Origin: Chionis minor
Lineage: Eukaryota; Chordata; Aves; Charadriiformes; Chionididae
Length of the DNA stretch: 64,000 bases
Reading direction: 5' to 3'
Assembly (NCBI GenBank): GCA_013398295.1
Contig: VZSF01003930.1
Location: 160,231-224,230, forward strand
Shown here: positions 51,001 to 63,529 of the stretch, piece after piece
How the letters are laid out: the number at the start of each line of letters is the position of its first letter
How positions within the stretch are numbered: position 1 is the first letter of the stretch
Program-made: the position numbers and the translations under genes
Notes under the pieces: model-generated
Databases searched by the model: none
The model's input: the letters and a program-made list of their open reading frames with translations, nothing else
Told to the model about the DNA's origin: nothing

Positions 51001-54000
51001 GGTTTCCTATCAAAACCAAAACCTCAACCACCAACCAACCTCTATCAGTGTAAAATCTTAAAGTTTCATCAATTGGTGTTTTTAGAATTCAGTTGTGTAA
51101 AATTCAAGTGAATGTGCAGTGGTGGGACATCCCGAGTCGTGAGAAGAACCAAAATCAAATATGTACATTTAGCTTTAACTTCAACTTAACTTTGGCTGTG
51201 GCTGAAATTAGGAAATGCCTTTGTACTTCATATTTGCAAGTGTACAATGAATCCAGTTACATTATGAATAAAACGCAGGTAAAATACAAGTGAATTGGTA
51301 GAAAAGCTTGTAATATAAAAAAGGAAGTATATATAGAACTGTCCTGACTCCTTGGATAGTGAAAAGTATCACCAAAGCTCTTGCAATTTTGGATACAATA
51401 AAATGGAAAGCCGTAGAGCTGTACGCCTTACTTGTTGGTTCCTACAATAGGGCACGCAAAGTTCTGACGAAGGCACATGAGTCTGAAAGATCAGTCTCTT
51501 CTTTGGTATGATGGTAGCTGGTCGTATGAGCAGGCACAATTAGGCCTGTGACTGTCCTGGCTGGGCTCACTGTTATTCAAAGAAAGAAAATATAGTTCTT
51601 CCCCTGTTACCAGGTGGCAGCTGATAGCAGGGGCCTTGCAGGTGAGCTGTGTCAGAGGAGAAAAAACTCGTCCCAAACCCCTTGCTAGACCAGAGAGCAG
51701 CTCGGCAATCCAGGCAGGGGGTGGCGCAAAAGTTGCTCCCCATCCAGGTCACAGCACTGGAGAGGATGCTGCAGCACCTGCCTGGGTCACGGGGCTCTCC
51801 GTGTGCCATCATCTCCCAGCCGGGACACTGCTGGAGGAGTATAGCCAACACGCAAGGGAGGGAGGTTTCAGGGGGAGTTTTGAGCACAGGAGCTTGCTCT
51901 GAGGGATTTCCCCTGGCTATGCCTGCACATGATCCTGTCTGCACGGCCAGAGCTCCATACCACATGTTATTTTGGAGCAGACGTACGGACCTAGCTCTGC
52001 CCTAGGGCACCTGCTACTTGGGTGCTACTGCTACGGGTTTAAGTAGAGCAGCACAGGTCTGACAATGACTACACAGGTTGCCTGAGGCTCTGAGCAGATT
52101 TTCCAGAAGCGATGTCTACCTGTCCACAGAGGCAGAGCTGTAGTAAGATGCCCTGCTTTATTCTCTCTAGGCGCAAGAAGTTACTTTAATACTGGAGAGC
52201 CTTATTTCGCCCCGACGCCGCTTTGAACAAAGGCAGGAATCCCACACTTGTGGTCTGAAATAATGAAAACAATTGGCTTAGTCCGACCGATTAACAAAAC
52301 TCCCATTACCTCAAAAACAAAAAAGAAAGGGGAATCATTATATACTGCATTCCTTATAAACTCAAATATTACATCCACGGCCTTCAGGGTCCACAATATT
52401 TAGCTTTCAAAATGAAGAATTTGATGTCTCTATTACTTATACCCTGTCAAAGTCACATTTACCTATTCTGTGACTCTTGTTCAGAACTGATCATTAGCTT
52501 TTCAGAGTGAATACAATTATCTTTAAGTTTAGAAGTCCATTTCTGCGAATTTTTAAAATGATTATTCATATTGACTATGCAAATTAATTACCCTTTAACC
52601 TTGTTTGTGAGCTCCTTCAGGAGATACACCAAGGATGGCTGCAGACACGACTGAGAAAACACAGCTTTCCCTTCAGGCAAATGTTACTGGGCGACAGTTT
52701 TGAGACACCAAGTTCCACTTTTTCAGACAGGCAAAAAGAACTGCATCATATTGTGTGTGTTTGGACAGTTTTCCTATTCTCATTCCTAGTGTCACGGTAC
52801 CATGAGGGGACAGTAGGGCAGAGGTTGGCAGCCTGTCCCATCCTCTCCCAACCTCCCCAGCCAGGAGCAGGGCAGCCGGGGGCGCCAGGGCAGCCCCAGC
52901 CCCGGGCACCTCCCTGGGAAGGGAAACAGGACACTGGCCAGTGGGTCTGGCAAGGATGGTCAGTCAGGCTGGCGGTGCCCTTGCAGCACTGGAACAGAAC
53001 TGTGAAAGCTGTGATGATGGAAAAAGTTAGGCCATGATGATGTGGACTACTCTGCATAAAAAACCCCCTGAGTTTCATGAACACAATGTCAGAGCACCCA
53101 AATCCCAGACTTACAGAAAGACGATGGCTATTTGGAGGTTCGTATTGCTCGGAGACTGGAATCTGCTGCCTTTGATAGAGATTTCTGCCTCGGGAATTTG
53201 TTAGCCCTCTCTCCAGAGGCACATTCTATCAGAGACGATTAGCAGTGGATTTTAAAATACAGAACCTTTATTTTTCCTTGGGCTAATTAGAAACACGCCA
53301 CAGATACAGAACCTGAGCAACATGTAAAGTTCTGAGTCAGATATAAAAGATTATCTGAAGGAAAAAAAGCCTGCCTTTTCCGTTCAACAACACAGGGCTT
53401 GTGCAAGTTCCTAGTTATTTCATTCAGGAAGAATCGAAGTTTCCTTTCAGCCACAGAAAAACATTGAGCTTTGACTCTTTGTGTAGCCCAACACAGCAGA
53501 GTCTCATGCTGAATCAACCAAAACGTTTATTTCCAATATTGCAAGGAACATTTGAATGACAAGACATTTAAAAGACATAAAATTCCTCCAGTCCCAAGGA
53601 CTGCTCCAAGAAGGCTTCTTTAGGGCTTCAGTATAGGGTTTCATGTGGAATCCATTAATGTCAGGAGCCACCTCCAAAGTCTACTTTTGGAGTCAATGAC
53701 TATTCTTACAAAGAGAAGACTGCTTTGGTTCACACTGGGGAGGCTGCTTCCCCAAATTCATATGGCTACTCCTTTTAGTAAAGGTAACACAGGATTCTCA
53801 ACAGTATGTTACACTCTTGAAATGTGAATCTAGAAAACCAAAGGAAAATCAGAAGCATTCTGAATGAGTCTTAGCTAGGCTTTGCTCTTCCTGTAATACA
53901 GAGTTCTCTAAGGCACAGAACTTAAAAGTATTTCCAGCAGGATCTGCAATGATGGTGGAGCAGGTAGCACTTTCCAGGCAACACCATCATTGTAAGATGC

Positions 54001-55132
54001 TACCCCTGGGCAGCAGATATAAGCAGATTTTTTATAAGTAGAAAATTTTGCAATTTGGAGAATATCCCATTGTGTTTGATTCTGGATTCTTTAAAACCTG
54101 ATGAGCAAAGAGAATCCAAGCAGCAGAGTCAGCCGTTATTTTGTTAAGGGAGAACCACAAAAGGACCATATTCTGAACTCACCACTAATTGCTATCAGCC
54201 ATCTCACAGTTTGCTCAGAGCAGCTGCAATGCACACCTCCCAGGAGACTACCTGCAAAACCTTCATGGCTCCAACATTAAGCTTGAACAAGCTTTCAAGC
54301 TACCTTAACTTCATCTTTGGAGGAGTACACTAGAAACGCTGAAAACAAAAGCCAGACATGAGTGATGATTAAATAAATGAACTATTCATTTTGAAGGTTA
54401 AACCTTCCAGACTTAGAAGAGTGAATAGGCACTGAAGCAGACTTCAGTGAATTCCCATAGGAATAAATGCGTCTGGTCACTAGGTGTCAGCCTTGCCTGT
54501 GACCAGGAGACGGGACCTTCTCCCTGTCCCAGTGAGCAGATGCAACTCCCAGCACTACAAGTGATCATAGCAGTCTTGTAATTTGGGGAAAGGAGCAGAG
54601 GAGGATGTCGTTTGTGTGGAATGCTTATGTCCCTGGTAAGGTAAGATTTGTTACCCTCAGGTTTGGATGCTGGAAACCACGGCATGTTTCTTTCATGCTG
54701 AGGAGACGTGACTGGAGGTCAACTGCAGAGGCAGCAGAAGAGTTCTCCTCTCAAACAATGAAGAAATCAGCAGGGTATAAGCAATGAATCAGTAGCTGTT
54801 TTGCAAGCCTCACATTTACTGTTTATCCTAAAGCACCAGTTCCTGGAATAATGCCATCACATGAAAATGCTGGCTCCCACTTCTTAAGTTTGCTTCTAGC
54901 TTTGCTGGATACAGGAACAATGCTTGGAAACAAGATCCCTGCAAGGTTGAAAACTCTAAGGACAACAAAGAAAACCTAAAATGTATTCTTTAAATGATTT
55001 CTTGAATACTTACATAACAGTATAGTCAGCAAAAACAAGGAGTAATTAAACATGCAGTAGAGTTTCAGTGGTCTTTGCAGAATACTCATACGTTGCTGAT
55101 TTTGGAATCTCTTCAGATGGAGACTTTCATAC
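48008..55132. other. Intergenic DNA, no gene identified
   Basis: GC-rich patches at 48,430-48,580, 51,640-51,850 and 52,800-52,990 hold overlapping open frames without recognisable domains. The 23-bp tandem repeat is at 48.7 kb. A minus-strand AATAAA (TTTATT on plus) near 53,526 and another near 53,269 could serve as poly(A) signals if a minus-strand transcript exists here. Confidence 0.78.
48700..48752. repeat. Tandem repeat, 23-bp unit, 2.3 copies
   Basis: GAGTTACCTCCTTGTTTCCC and GAGTCACCTTCTTGTTTCCC (each followed by ACC) lie back to back, then AAGTCAC begins a third copy. Copies differ at two or three positions. Confidence 0.92.
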
Positions 55133-55571
55133 CTTGATTCTCATGTTCCCAAGTGTGCACAGATTATCTTTTCTTTTACTAAAGCCAACTACAGTACCAT
55201 AGCTGCACCTCATTGCCCACAGTGGTCTGCTGCCATTACGGTTTCCTAATATGCTGCAAGCAAAGTCATCCAGCTCAGCTGAGGGCAACAGTTCCAACTG
55301 GGAAAACAGGCACTCCTCACACGATGCAGCAAAACTGACTTGACAGCTTTTACCCTCCATTTTCTTCTTAGGTTCTCTTAGTGGGCAGATAAGCTTTTCC
55401 ACAATAACTGAAGACAAAATGATCGCATCGCAGTGCTTCGATTCCCTCAGATACATACCAATGAGTGCAGAAATACTGACCCAGGTAGAGTTTTGCAACA
55501 CATTCACATCCTCCCTATGGTAACTCCTTTCATGATCGTTCCACAGTAAACACCTGTCTTTAATGATGAAC
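55133..55571 (-). other. Possible unannotated exon (open frame bounded by splice-like sites)
   Basis: On the minus strand an open frame of 146 codons runs from an acceptor-like CTCCAGCCCTTCCAG (exon start 55,571) to a consensus donor AATCAAG|GTATGA (exon end 55,133). The stop TGA is inside the donor itself. Residue composition is mixed and charged (for example REPKKKMEGKSC, SAELDDFACSILGNRNG, FSKRKDNLCTLGN) with no domain I recognise. An open frame of this length is about what chance allows once in a 64-kb window, so the splice-site coincidence is the only positive evidence. Confidence 0.15.
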
Positions 55572-55802
55572 CTGGAAGGGCTGGAGCTTTCCAATAACAG
55601 CAATAATAACAAAACCCAACAACAAAGTCACAATTAGCCCAGACTTTTCATAAGTCCTAAATGTCAGGGCAGCAGCAATGCCAAACCAGCCAAACCCAAC
55701 ATAAAACAAGTAGAATAGTATTTTGACTGGAACAGTCTCAAGCCTACTCCACAGCCCTTACTCAGACTGCCTGTTGTGGTGATTAGTGCTATTGCCTTGC
55801 TG

Positions 55803-55862
55803 AAACAAAACAAAAACCAACCAACCAAAAAAAAAAACCAAAACCCCCACACCCCAAAAAAG
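55803..55862. repeat. A/C-rich low-complexity tract
   Basis: This is a run of A and C in mixed AAAC, CCAACCAACC and A11-like blocks, ending in CCCCACACCCCAAAAAAG. Similar A-rich tracts occur at 50,216-50,242 and 37,229-37,280, and a plain A14 run at 5,917-5,930. Confidence 0.85.
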
Positions 55863-58800
55863 AAGGGATAAATGATTGCCTATGCACTAAAAACCAAACA
55901 TGGTCTATGAGGTTTCAGGGACTCAGAAATCACTAGAAACAGGAGAAATAGCAAATCAAAATCTGTAGAAGGGTAAGTCACAAATCTTTTATACACACAC
56001 CATAATTCATCACAGCAGTTGTAGGGGGGATGCTAAGACATGTGCTGGGCTGCGTGTTCTCAGAGAGCAGTGAGACATCTGTGTTTAAGTATCTCAGTCA
56101 CCTTCTCTGACTATTACAAGCACCACTTGCTGAAATGGACACCTTGGAGAGACGCTATCTTTCTTTCCCATTTTTTCTCAATTGCAAGCTCAGGCAACTT
56201 CAGTTTCCATACTTTTCTTACAGAGGAAATGCACAGAGTTAGCACAAACATTAGCAACATGTTACATGAGGGCCAAAGAAGGCAGGTAGACAGATTTTTA
56301 ATGGCAATACAAGTGCAGAGCTGCGAACTGAGAGTCATCCACCTTGAAAGAGTCAGAGGCATCCAGGTGAGGTTGCCACCAATTTCTGTACCCTGGAAAC
56401 GCTGTGCTCTCCAATAGTTGTAAAGTAACACAGATCATCTAATTGCCAGCATTTCACCACTTGTGGCACCAAGATGCCCTTGACTTGTTTTTTATTAAAT
56501 TAGCATGTGTATTTTCAAACGCTTATTGACAAACACAACCTAGTACATCAGACTTCCCAAGTTGCCAGTGCTGAGCTAGGTGATCCACACGGAGGTCTCC
56601 TCACCATTAACTTCAAGCATCTTGGGTCACCGAAAACACAGAGTGGGATTCAGTTCCAGATACTTACGTTTTAGGTGTACACATGTGCACTCTGTTAAAA
56701 CTAGTCACAGTCAGTGGAGCCTAGAGCACAATTTAGTTGCTCATACGTCTACTTTAGGCTAAACACACTGATTCTCCAGGCTCCACTGTCTGTACCAATC
56801 AGATTTTTACTGACTATGAAATGAGCTTAAAAAACTGCCTACATGTGAACAATGTAAACTTAGACTTGCATTAATTTTGAAATTAAGACAATCTCATTAT
56901 ACTAAGTTTACAGGGAACTTGGATTCCAACTTTTGAAACTCTGAACCACAGCTACATTCAACAAAGTAAAGAAAGCATCCCCCTATTAAAAGTGAATTAT
57001 TTTTTTTTAATTTAAGGTACTCCACACTGGCAGCAAGGCAAACTACACTAGCATCACAAAAAAAATCCATAGAGAACTAGTTTATTGTAAATTTACACAT
57101 CAACTTATTTTTCATAGACTTCTCTATGTACATAAACCTCTAGCTGCCATTACCTGCCCACGGAATAACAATAAAAATATAAACATCAAGGCAGACTTTC
57201 AGGCCAACTTGCCCTTATTTATAGGTTAGGGAGCCAACAATACAATCTTATCACGAAACTAGAATGAACCGTAGGGAGGCTGGGTTCCCAAAGGTGCAAG
57301 GAGAGACCAATTTGGGCATCGATGCATCAAACGCAAAATTACCTATCCATTAAGACTTGTATCTAGCATGTGTAATTCTGAGTTAAGTGCGCAGACACCC
57401 TTCTACGAGTGTTCCTTAACTCTGAATATACTCTGAATCAACTCGGTTGGTGCGTGTCTTGGAATCTACAAGGTTAACAAGTAAACAACATTGCTGCTGA
57501 CATTTTTAACAACAAAAGCACCACCAGTCCAGGAAACTCAAGCCACGAAAAACCCCCTCGTATAAACAGATGCAGGAATGATCAACACTTTTCCTGCTCC
57601 AGAGGCACATAAAACAACCAGATTTTCAAACCCAGAGTGGGCCAGACAGGATGACACTGTGAGAATGACCGAGCCCTGTAGTTCCCACCACTACAACTGG
57701 AGAAATGAGAAGAGACCTTGGGAAGATGCAGATGCAACAGAGGGCATATTAACCAAAGATGACAGAATAGATCTGAAGATAGTTTGCTTCCACTGAGAAA
57801 CCAGTAACTCTTTAGACAATGCCGTATATTTCTGCTACAAAAGACCAAGATGGGCCACCTGGGCTAGGAGATCAAGGAGCTTAAGAAGTTCATAATTTTT
57901 CTAATGGGTAAGAATTCTGTCACACCAGGACTTATAACTACATCTTTTCATAGACTAAACCATAACACAGGAAACTGAAGTACAGACTGTGAGTTATGTA
58001 AAACTATTGCCATCTGATCACCCACCAAGAAGTTTGAAGAAATAAATCTGCATGTGGAATATTAAACTGGCCATTCTGGACAGATGCAGCATCTTTCTTA
58101 TTTTAGATATATGCAAATATAACACTTGAATATTTAAAATATAAAACTCGTGCAACAATTTCAAATTAGAGACAAATTTTTACAGAACTAGTGAGTGTTC
58201 AACAGTGCAAATATAGCTTTGCATTAGCATTTTAAATTTTAGCTATAAAATAGAAAATAATAAAATAGCAATGGGAAGCTATCTTCATAACTGATCACTT
58301 TTAAATGACTTCCTGGAGCACTAACATCAATTATGCTCGTATGTCAAAACAATGTTGGCACACTGCCAGCGACGATTCAGATCAGGGCCACTGATTTATT
58401 CATTTATTGCTTTTTGGAAATCAGTGAATGATACAGCCAACTTTTGGTTGTTAAACACAAATATTATATTATGAAGTATAATGAATTAAAAGTTAGTGTG
58501 TCTTTGTTGCATGTGTAAGTAAAAGGGAAAATGCATCTATTTTAACTTGCTTCATTTTGAGCCTGCAGTCAGCCACCTGCAAGGGTAGTACAGACTATCA
58601 AGAGCAGCCAGTCAATCTCGTAAGAAATGGCGATTTCTTATTATCAAGGTATGATATAACAAGGTACGCATTCAGAGACCTTTATTTTGATTTCACTCTC
58701 AAATATGCAATCAGTTTTATCAAGGAAACATTCAAAGGAACCAATCACTCCTGTGATTCTCTGAAAAGTATGATGCTGATAAAAACTGACATGGCTTTCA

Positions 58801-59032
58801 GTATTTTATGGCACAAATAACATTTCTTTTCCTCAGCTACTTAATAGTGCTTTTCCGGTTACAGCAGATTGGATTCTTCTTGCTGTGTAACACATTGTTG
58901 CATATGAAAAACCCTATCAAAACAGGATATCCAAGGCAATCATTTATCTTATAAACATGAAAACATGGTACATATTCCTAAGTAAAGAGAATGGCCCTAG
59001 ATGCCAGTGCTGGCTTATAGTCTTGCATCAGT

Positions 59033-59080
59033 GAGCCTGATCCTCATATAAACAACAGTCCATTGGGAGACTGTTTATTA
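59033..59080. repeat. Possible fifth relic of the ancestral repeat
   Basis: AGCCTGATCCTCATATAAAC followed by AACAGTCCATTGGGAG resembles the GGCCTGATCCT...AGTCCATTGGAG form. The match is short, so this is tentative. Confidence 0.35.
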
Positions 59081-59363
59081 AGGATTTATTAGAAACCTTG
59101 TCAATAACTTACTTGTGCTTTTGATAATTCTGTATTCAGTTGCCAGGAGACTTGTGTTCCTGACGAGATAAAATGAACAGGAAATCCTCTATAGCCTTGT
59201 CACTTTTTTCACTAGTAAATAAAAATCAGAACAACCGTTATAAAATACTAGCTACTGTAAACAGAAGAGGAAGAAAAAGAAACCCCACAAGCATTGGATA
59301 TTTTAAATAAAGTAACATACGGCCCTTTTTGCCCTCTCCAATTATAAGATGATAAAAGATCAC

Positions 59364-59520
59364 CTTTATAAAGTAGAATGACCGGATTCTGTGGAACGTG
59401 GCTGTTTTGGCTCCAAGGTATTTGTAGCGTTATAGTATCAGAGCCAGGATACAGCTGCCTTGTGACTAAGACGTTGTTCACTGAATAAGTGCTATCCAAT
59501 CCCTCGACGTCACCAGACAT
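59364..59520 (-). other. Possible unannotated exon (ATG-led open frame ending at a splice donor)
   Basis: On the minus strand an ATG at 59,520 opens MSGDVEGLDSTYSVNN, continues through TRQLYPGSDTITLQIPW and NPVILLYK, and meets a consensus donor TATAAAG|GTGATC at 59,364/59,363. The frame stays open for about 38 more codons into the would-be intron. No good acceptor with a pyrimidine tract precedes it, so it would have to be a first exon. The protein is not recognised, and its phase (1) does not join directly to the candidate exon at 55.1-55.6 kb (which needs phase 2). Confidence 0.12.
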
Positions 59521-61359
59521 CTGTTTCCTGTTTTCATTCTTTCTTTCACTGTTATCATTTTATCCAAGTTACCCTTTCACCTGAAAATCATTTAGAAACC
59601 TACAGAAACTTGTGCATGCACGCGTGTGTATATCAAATAAGTTGATTCAGAAAAAAAAAATTGCTGAGAGCAGTTTGTTCATTTTAATACAAAGAGCAGG
59701 AGTGGAAACAAAGTTGCCTTCCCCCCTCTTCTCCTCCCAAAAATACACAATGATACATAAACACTTTTGTCTTCTGGTCTTCACTAATATGACTAACTTC
59801 CTTCTTCGCTTCCAGTTAAGTAGCTTTCCTGTTGAGTACCACCACCTCCACAAAATACAATTGTGAATCGATTCATAAAAACAGAAACATTATGGCACAA
59901 ATAAGGGAAGGCAATAAATACTCTTCCCCCCCCTCCAACTCCTTCCCAAATGGAGGCAGTAGTATTGTAATAACAAAAAGAAAAAAAAAAAGTTTTAAAA
60001 AAACCCAACTATTGGTTGTCATTTAAGTTTCCAAACCAACAATCATCAGGATGCAGAACAGGATACATCTAAAGTGAGAAAGTTATTTACTTCACATTCA
60101 AGTTAACACTAGCTATACTTTTGTTGGCACACAGTATTATTCTTAAACGTGCCAAAAAACTGTTGTGCACCTTATAAAACATGAATGTTAATGCCACTAA
60201 GCGCAAATTCCTGCTATTCACAATCCAATTTTATATTTGTGTTGTTTTGCTATGTTTCACCTATACTTAAACCACAAGTCAGGAGAATGACCATTACTGA
60301 TAGCATCTAACGCATATTAACAACGGACAATAGAAGCTGGAGAGTAAGTTGTCAAAAATGAGTGACTTTCCATTGTTAATCTCTGGATTTCAGATTATTT
60401 AATCAGCATGAGAATAGAAGACTTGTTTTATTTCATTTCATGATTACAGATGTTCATATTAATCGACAAGGCAGTTTGTTGAGTGAAGCAAAAATCCGGC
60501 CTGGTTGACAAACATCAACAAAACAATTCATCCACTTCTTGTTTTTCTCTGAAAGAAAAAGAAGATTTTTTTAAAGTTTTTTCCCGCCTCCTCAAGGCAC
60601 AAAAGTGAAATACAGGTGTTATACAACAGAAGCAGGAGATTCTGGCATTCAGAGGGCTTCCCCTAGGACACAGGATGGTTTGGCAGCTACAGGAAACTAT
60701 AAGTAGCCTTTCCAAAAGCCCGTGAAAATGGGAAAGCAAGCCTTATTCTTGTGTTCTGGTCTTCCGGACTATTTCCTGCACCCAAATAACCAAATTACCC
60801 CTATCTTAAAGCCAAAAACAACTTCAATGAAAGTTCATGTAATTATAAAGCATCTCAATTAACTTCTGAGGAGTCAGATCAAGTTCTGATAGATTAACTT
60901 AAGTCTCCTCTCTCATCTTTCAATTTACTGCTTGGTTCATCATCCCAAATGCCTAATCCTGAACTTCCGTATGAAACCTAGAACACTCCTGCACAGTAAT
61001 AATACAGTATTTTGGAGAGACTGATGAAAGAAACATTTGATGGAAAATATTTTTCAAGATTGTATCAAGTCAATGTGATTAAAATACCATTTCCCATAAA
61101 AATAATTTGTTCATAACTTTTCACAACACCTGAATTCATTTGCCCGCTGTCACATATGCAACCTGCGATCAAGCTGAAAACTGAATCCTAATTGTGTACT
61201 TTGTCCATCACATCCCCATCCCTCAAGATCTACTGTCACTGTCTAATGTTCATTCACTCTGGATTCTGCTATGCATTTTTATTAATGACATTAGATTTGT
61301 GTCTGGACAAGTGTTAAATTCTGTCTGAATAATAAAAGCCATTGATTTGAGATAGCAGT

Positions 61360-61365
61360 TTTATT
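61360..61365 (-). terminator. Candidate MRPL15 polyadenylation signal (AATAAA)
   Basis: The plus strand reads TTTATT, which is AATAAA on the minus strand. It is the first canonical hexamer downstream of the MRPL15 stop, with T-rich sequence just beyond it, and would give a 3' UTR of about 0.7 kb. Alternatives are a variant ATTAAA at 61,560-61,565 and another AATAAA at 61,278-61,283. The choice is inference, because hexamers are common in AT-rich DNA. Confidence 0.35.
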
Positions 61366-62069
61366 TTTTTTTAAATTTAGATAGCAAGTTCTTTTAAATT
61401 GCATATCCTGTCTTTCTGAATTCCCTCTGAAGGAGTAAGACAAAGATCAAGACCTCTCAAGCTCTAGGGTTACTGATGACAATGGCAAAAAATCCAAAAC
61501 ATTGCTATGGAATTGAAGAGGTTAATGAATTCTTCTCTACTTTGTTATTTCTGGTTGGTTTTAATTTCCCCCCATGCAAAAATAGATCCACCACTTAGAG
61601 GTATTCAAGATCCCATTTTCTAAAACATAAAATACAATGTTATGTAATATGATTGTAAAACTAGTATTAGTTTTGTACAACTGTTTCCAAATTAAAACTG
61701 GGGGGAGGGGGTGGGGAATGTAAACTAATTATTAGGTCAAGTCACTCTTTGGAATCATCCTCTGAAATAAATGCAACATCAAAACATTTTGCCTGAAAAA
61801 ATAACTGTCAAATCATCACAAGAGAAAGTGCCTGAAAACACACTTTATGTCAGATTCTACACTGTTTCCAAATATTAAAACTTTTCATACCTGGTATTAT
61901 GACAATAAAAAAAAAAAGTTGAGAGCTACACCAGAAGATTACATAAACAAAAATTTATGTTTTGTCTACTATAACAGGAGTCTTAAAAAAAAAACCAAAC
62001 ACCACTTTGTATCCATTATTTCATACCCAGATGTTTCCTGTGCACCTGCAGTTGTCTCCAGTTCCGAAT

Positions 62070-62407
62070 TCATGAACTATAGTATTTTAACAGCCTCTCA
62101 TCAGTTGGCTTTAGAATTTTCTTGTCTGCCATGTTTACGATCCATCCTGGAGCAAGACCAAAAAATATCTGTCTAGGATCCTTGCGTGTGCTTAGCATTT
62201 TGAAGAGTTCATCCTTAGTTATGTCTGGTAAGACATAACCGTATTTCTTGGCAAGTTCAAGCCTGGCTTCTGCAACCTTGGATGGATCTGCCAGGTACCC
62301 ACGATTCCTGGCGTCTGTGTAGTAACGGACTAGATCTTCGGGTGGAAGCATTCGCTTTGGAATAGGCTGGCCACGCAGAAAAAATACTACTGGCTTACAT
62401 AAAATTT
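62070..62407 (-). CDS. MRPL15: MRPL15 last coding exon (mitochondrial ribosomal protein L15, uL15m, C-terminal part)
   Basis: Reading leftward, this exon encodes about 111 residues plus two bases of a split codon, ending in a TGA stop at 62,070-62,072. Recognisable MRPL15 segments include [52 protein letters not shown] and [12 protein letters not shown]. The protein belongs to the large subunit (39S) of the mitochondrial ribosome. This exon is the mitochondrion-specific extension that follows the bacterial-type L15 fold. The exon start is set by a consensus acceptor (TTTGCCCACAG, 62,408-62,418 on the minus strand), not by an ATG. Open frame continuing a few codons upstream of 62,407 is intron read-through. 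The first two bases (AA) join a G from the upstream exon to make a Glu codon, restoring SL-E-ILCKPV. No frameshift or premature stop is visible, so the gene looks intact here. Confidence 0.97.
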
Positions 62408-63529
62408 CTGTGGGCAAACATGACAGAAAATTAGATACCATCCTTTATAATGCATAATCAAAGACATTAAATGACACCTTATTTAGTTTTTTGTGCTAAA
62501 TAAATTATTAAATTCTTATTAAAATTATCAAGCAAAATAAAAAAATTTTAAAAATATTCTTGTTCAGAATGAGATTGTGTTTTACAAGTTTCACTTAACC
62601 AAACAAACAATTCTGTTTTAACTGGTATTTATAGTGACAGTGTGAATGAATTATTACTTCCAAAACGTTTAGAATGCCTATTTTCGAAAGATACAGCAAC
62701 TAAGCTAGATGTTAGCATTTATTTAAAGGCCTAACTTCCAGGTTAGAAGCAATGCATTCCAAGTATTTTAAATCAAGAATCACTGGCACGTGCACCTATT
62801 TAGTCATTTGTGGGACTATCCTCTCCTCCTCAAGTTTTACTAAGTTGGGCAAATTACATTCCAGATCCTTTTAACCTTAATATCTCAATTATCTTCTGGA
62901 TTGGAACAAAATAAATTGTATCACTCCAGGATTACATATTTTGCACACTAAAAATGTCTATTCCTCTTGTTCTCAGCCTCATTCACACATGAAAGCTTCA
63001 TTATTGTCAATAAAAACTGCATGAATGAATATTAGGCAGGATGCAGCCTCAAGCAAAGCAAAGTCTCATTCTCCAGTGAAAGTGTTCTGAAAACAATAGC
63101 CATTTTAACTGGAATGATGCTGAGCTTCTGTAACTTAGTTATTTCCTCACTTTAACTGGAAAAGTATTTTAAATTAAAAATATAAACATCCACAGTGTTT
63201 TTTAAATCTATTTTTTTCCTGAATTTTCTTAGGGTTATTAAACACGTGAGAAAGAAGACAAAAATTCAAAGAAACAATCTTTTAGTAGTTCCTCTATTTA
63301 CAAAGCTGCTTGGATTTCTTTAACTGGCTGATTGGTAGGGCTAAACAGGTGAACACTTAAAATAAAGCAAAACTGAGGATGCACCACAGTTCAACATTTG
63401 TATAAAACGGCGTTTGGAAGTTTCTAGAATAGAAGTGGATGATTTTCTGGTAAGAACTATGTTTTAAACTTTGATTTGGATGATTTAATCTTCGTGCATT
63501 CAAAAAAACCACAGAAAAGAAATTCTTAC
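62408..63529 (-). other. MRPL15: MRPL15 last intron
   Basis: This 1,122-bp intron lies between the two coding exons, with GT (63,529-63,528) and AG (62,409-62,408) ends. It is AT-rich, especially 62,461-62,560 and 63,160-63,230. I see no embedded gene, recognisable repeat or long open frame in it. Confidence 0.93.

Larger units (their letters stand above)
55572..62069. other. Region downstream of MRPL15, no confirmed gene
   Basis: This is AT-rich sequence to the 3' side of MRPL15. The right part (about 61,350-62,069) is likely MRPL15 3' UTR on the minus strand. The remainder has the A/C-rich tract at 55.8 kb, the tentative ancestral repeat at 59.0 kb, the possible exon at 59.4 kb and a G-rich run at 61,700-61,716. 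No plus-strand gene is recognised. Confidence 0.75.

Noticed and set aside
51573..52005. Overlapping frames on both strands that might be a retroelement remnant
   Set aside because: No reverse transcriptase, gag, integrase or LTR features could be seen.
52746..53222. 158-codon minus-strand open frame
   Set aside because: Its lower-coordinate end lies in a GC-rich patch with low-complexity G/P/W residues, with no domain and no splice-site support.
53287..53517. Protein-like minus-strand frame (contains AERKLRFFLNEI)
   Set aside because: It was considered as a further exon of the putative 55-59 kb transcript. No convincing acceptor or donor was found, and the residues match no family I know.
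58557..58820. Plus-strand frame of 87 codons that reads like a protein
   Set aside because: It starts at TTG, not ATG, and has no splice or promoter support. It shows that a protein-like appearance is weak evidence in this window.
61700..61716. G6-A-G5-T-G4 run as a G-quadruplex
   Set aside because: There are only three clear G-runs, so a fourth would have to come from splitting one run without a loop.
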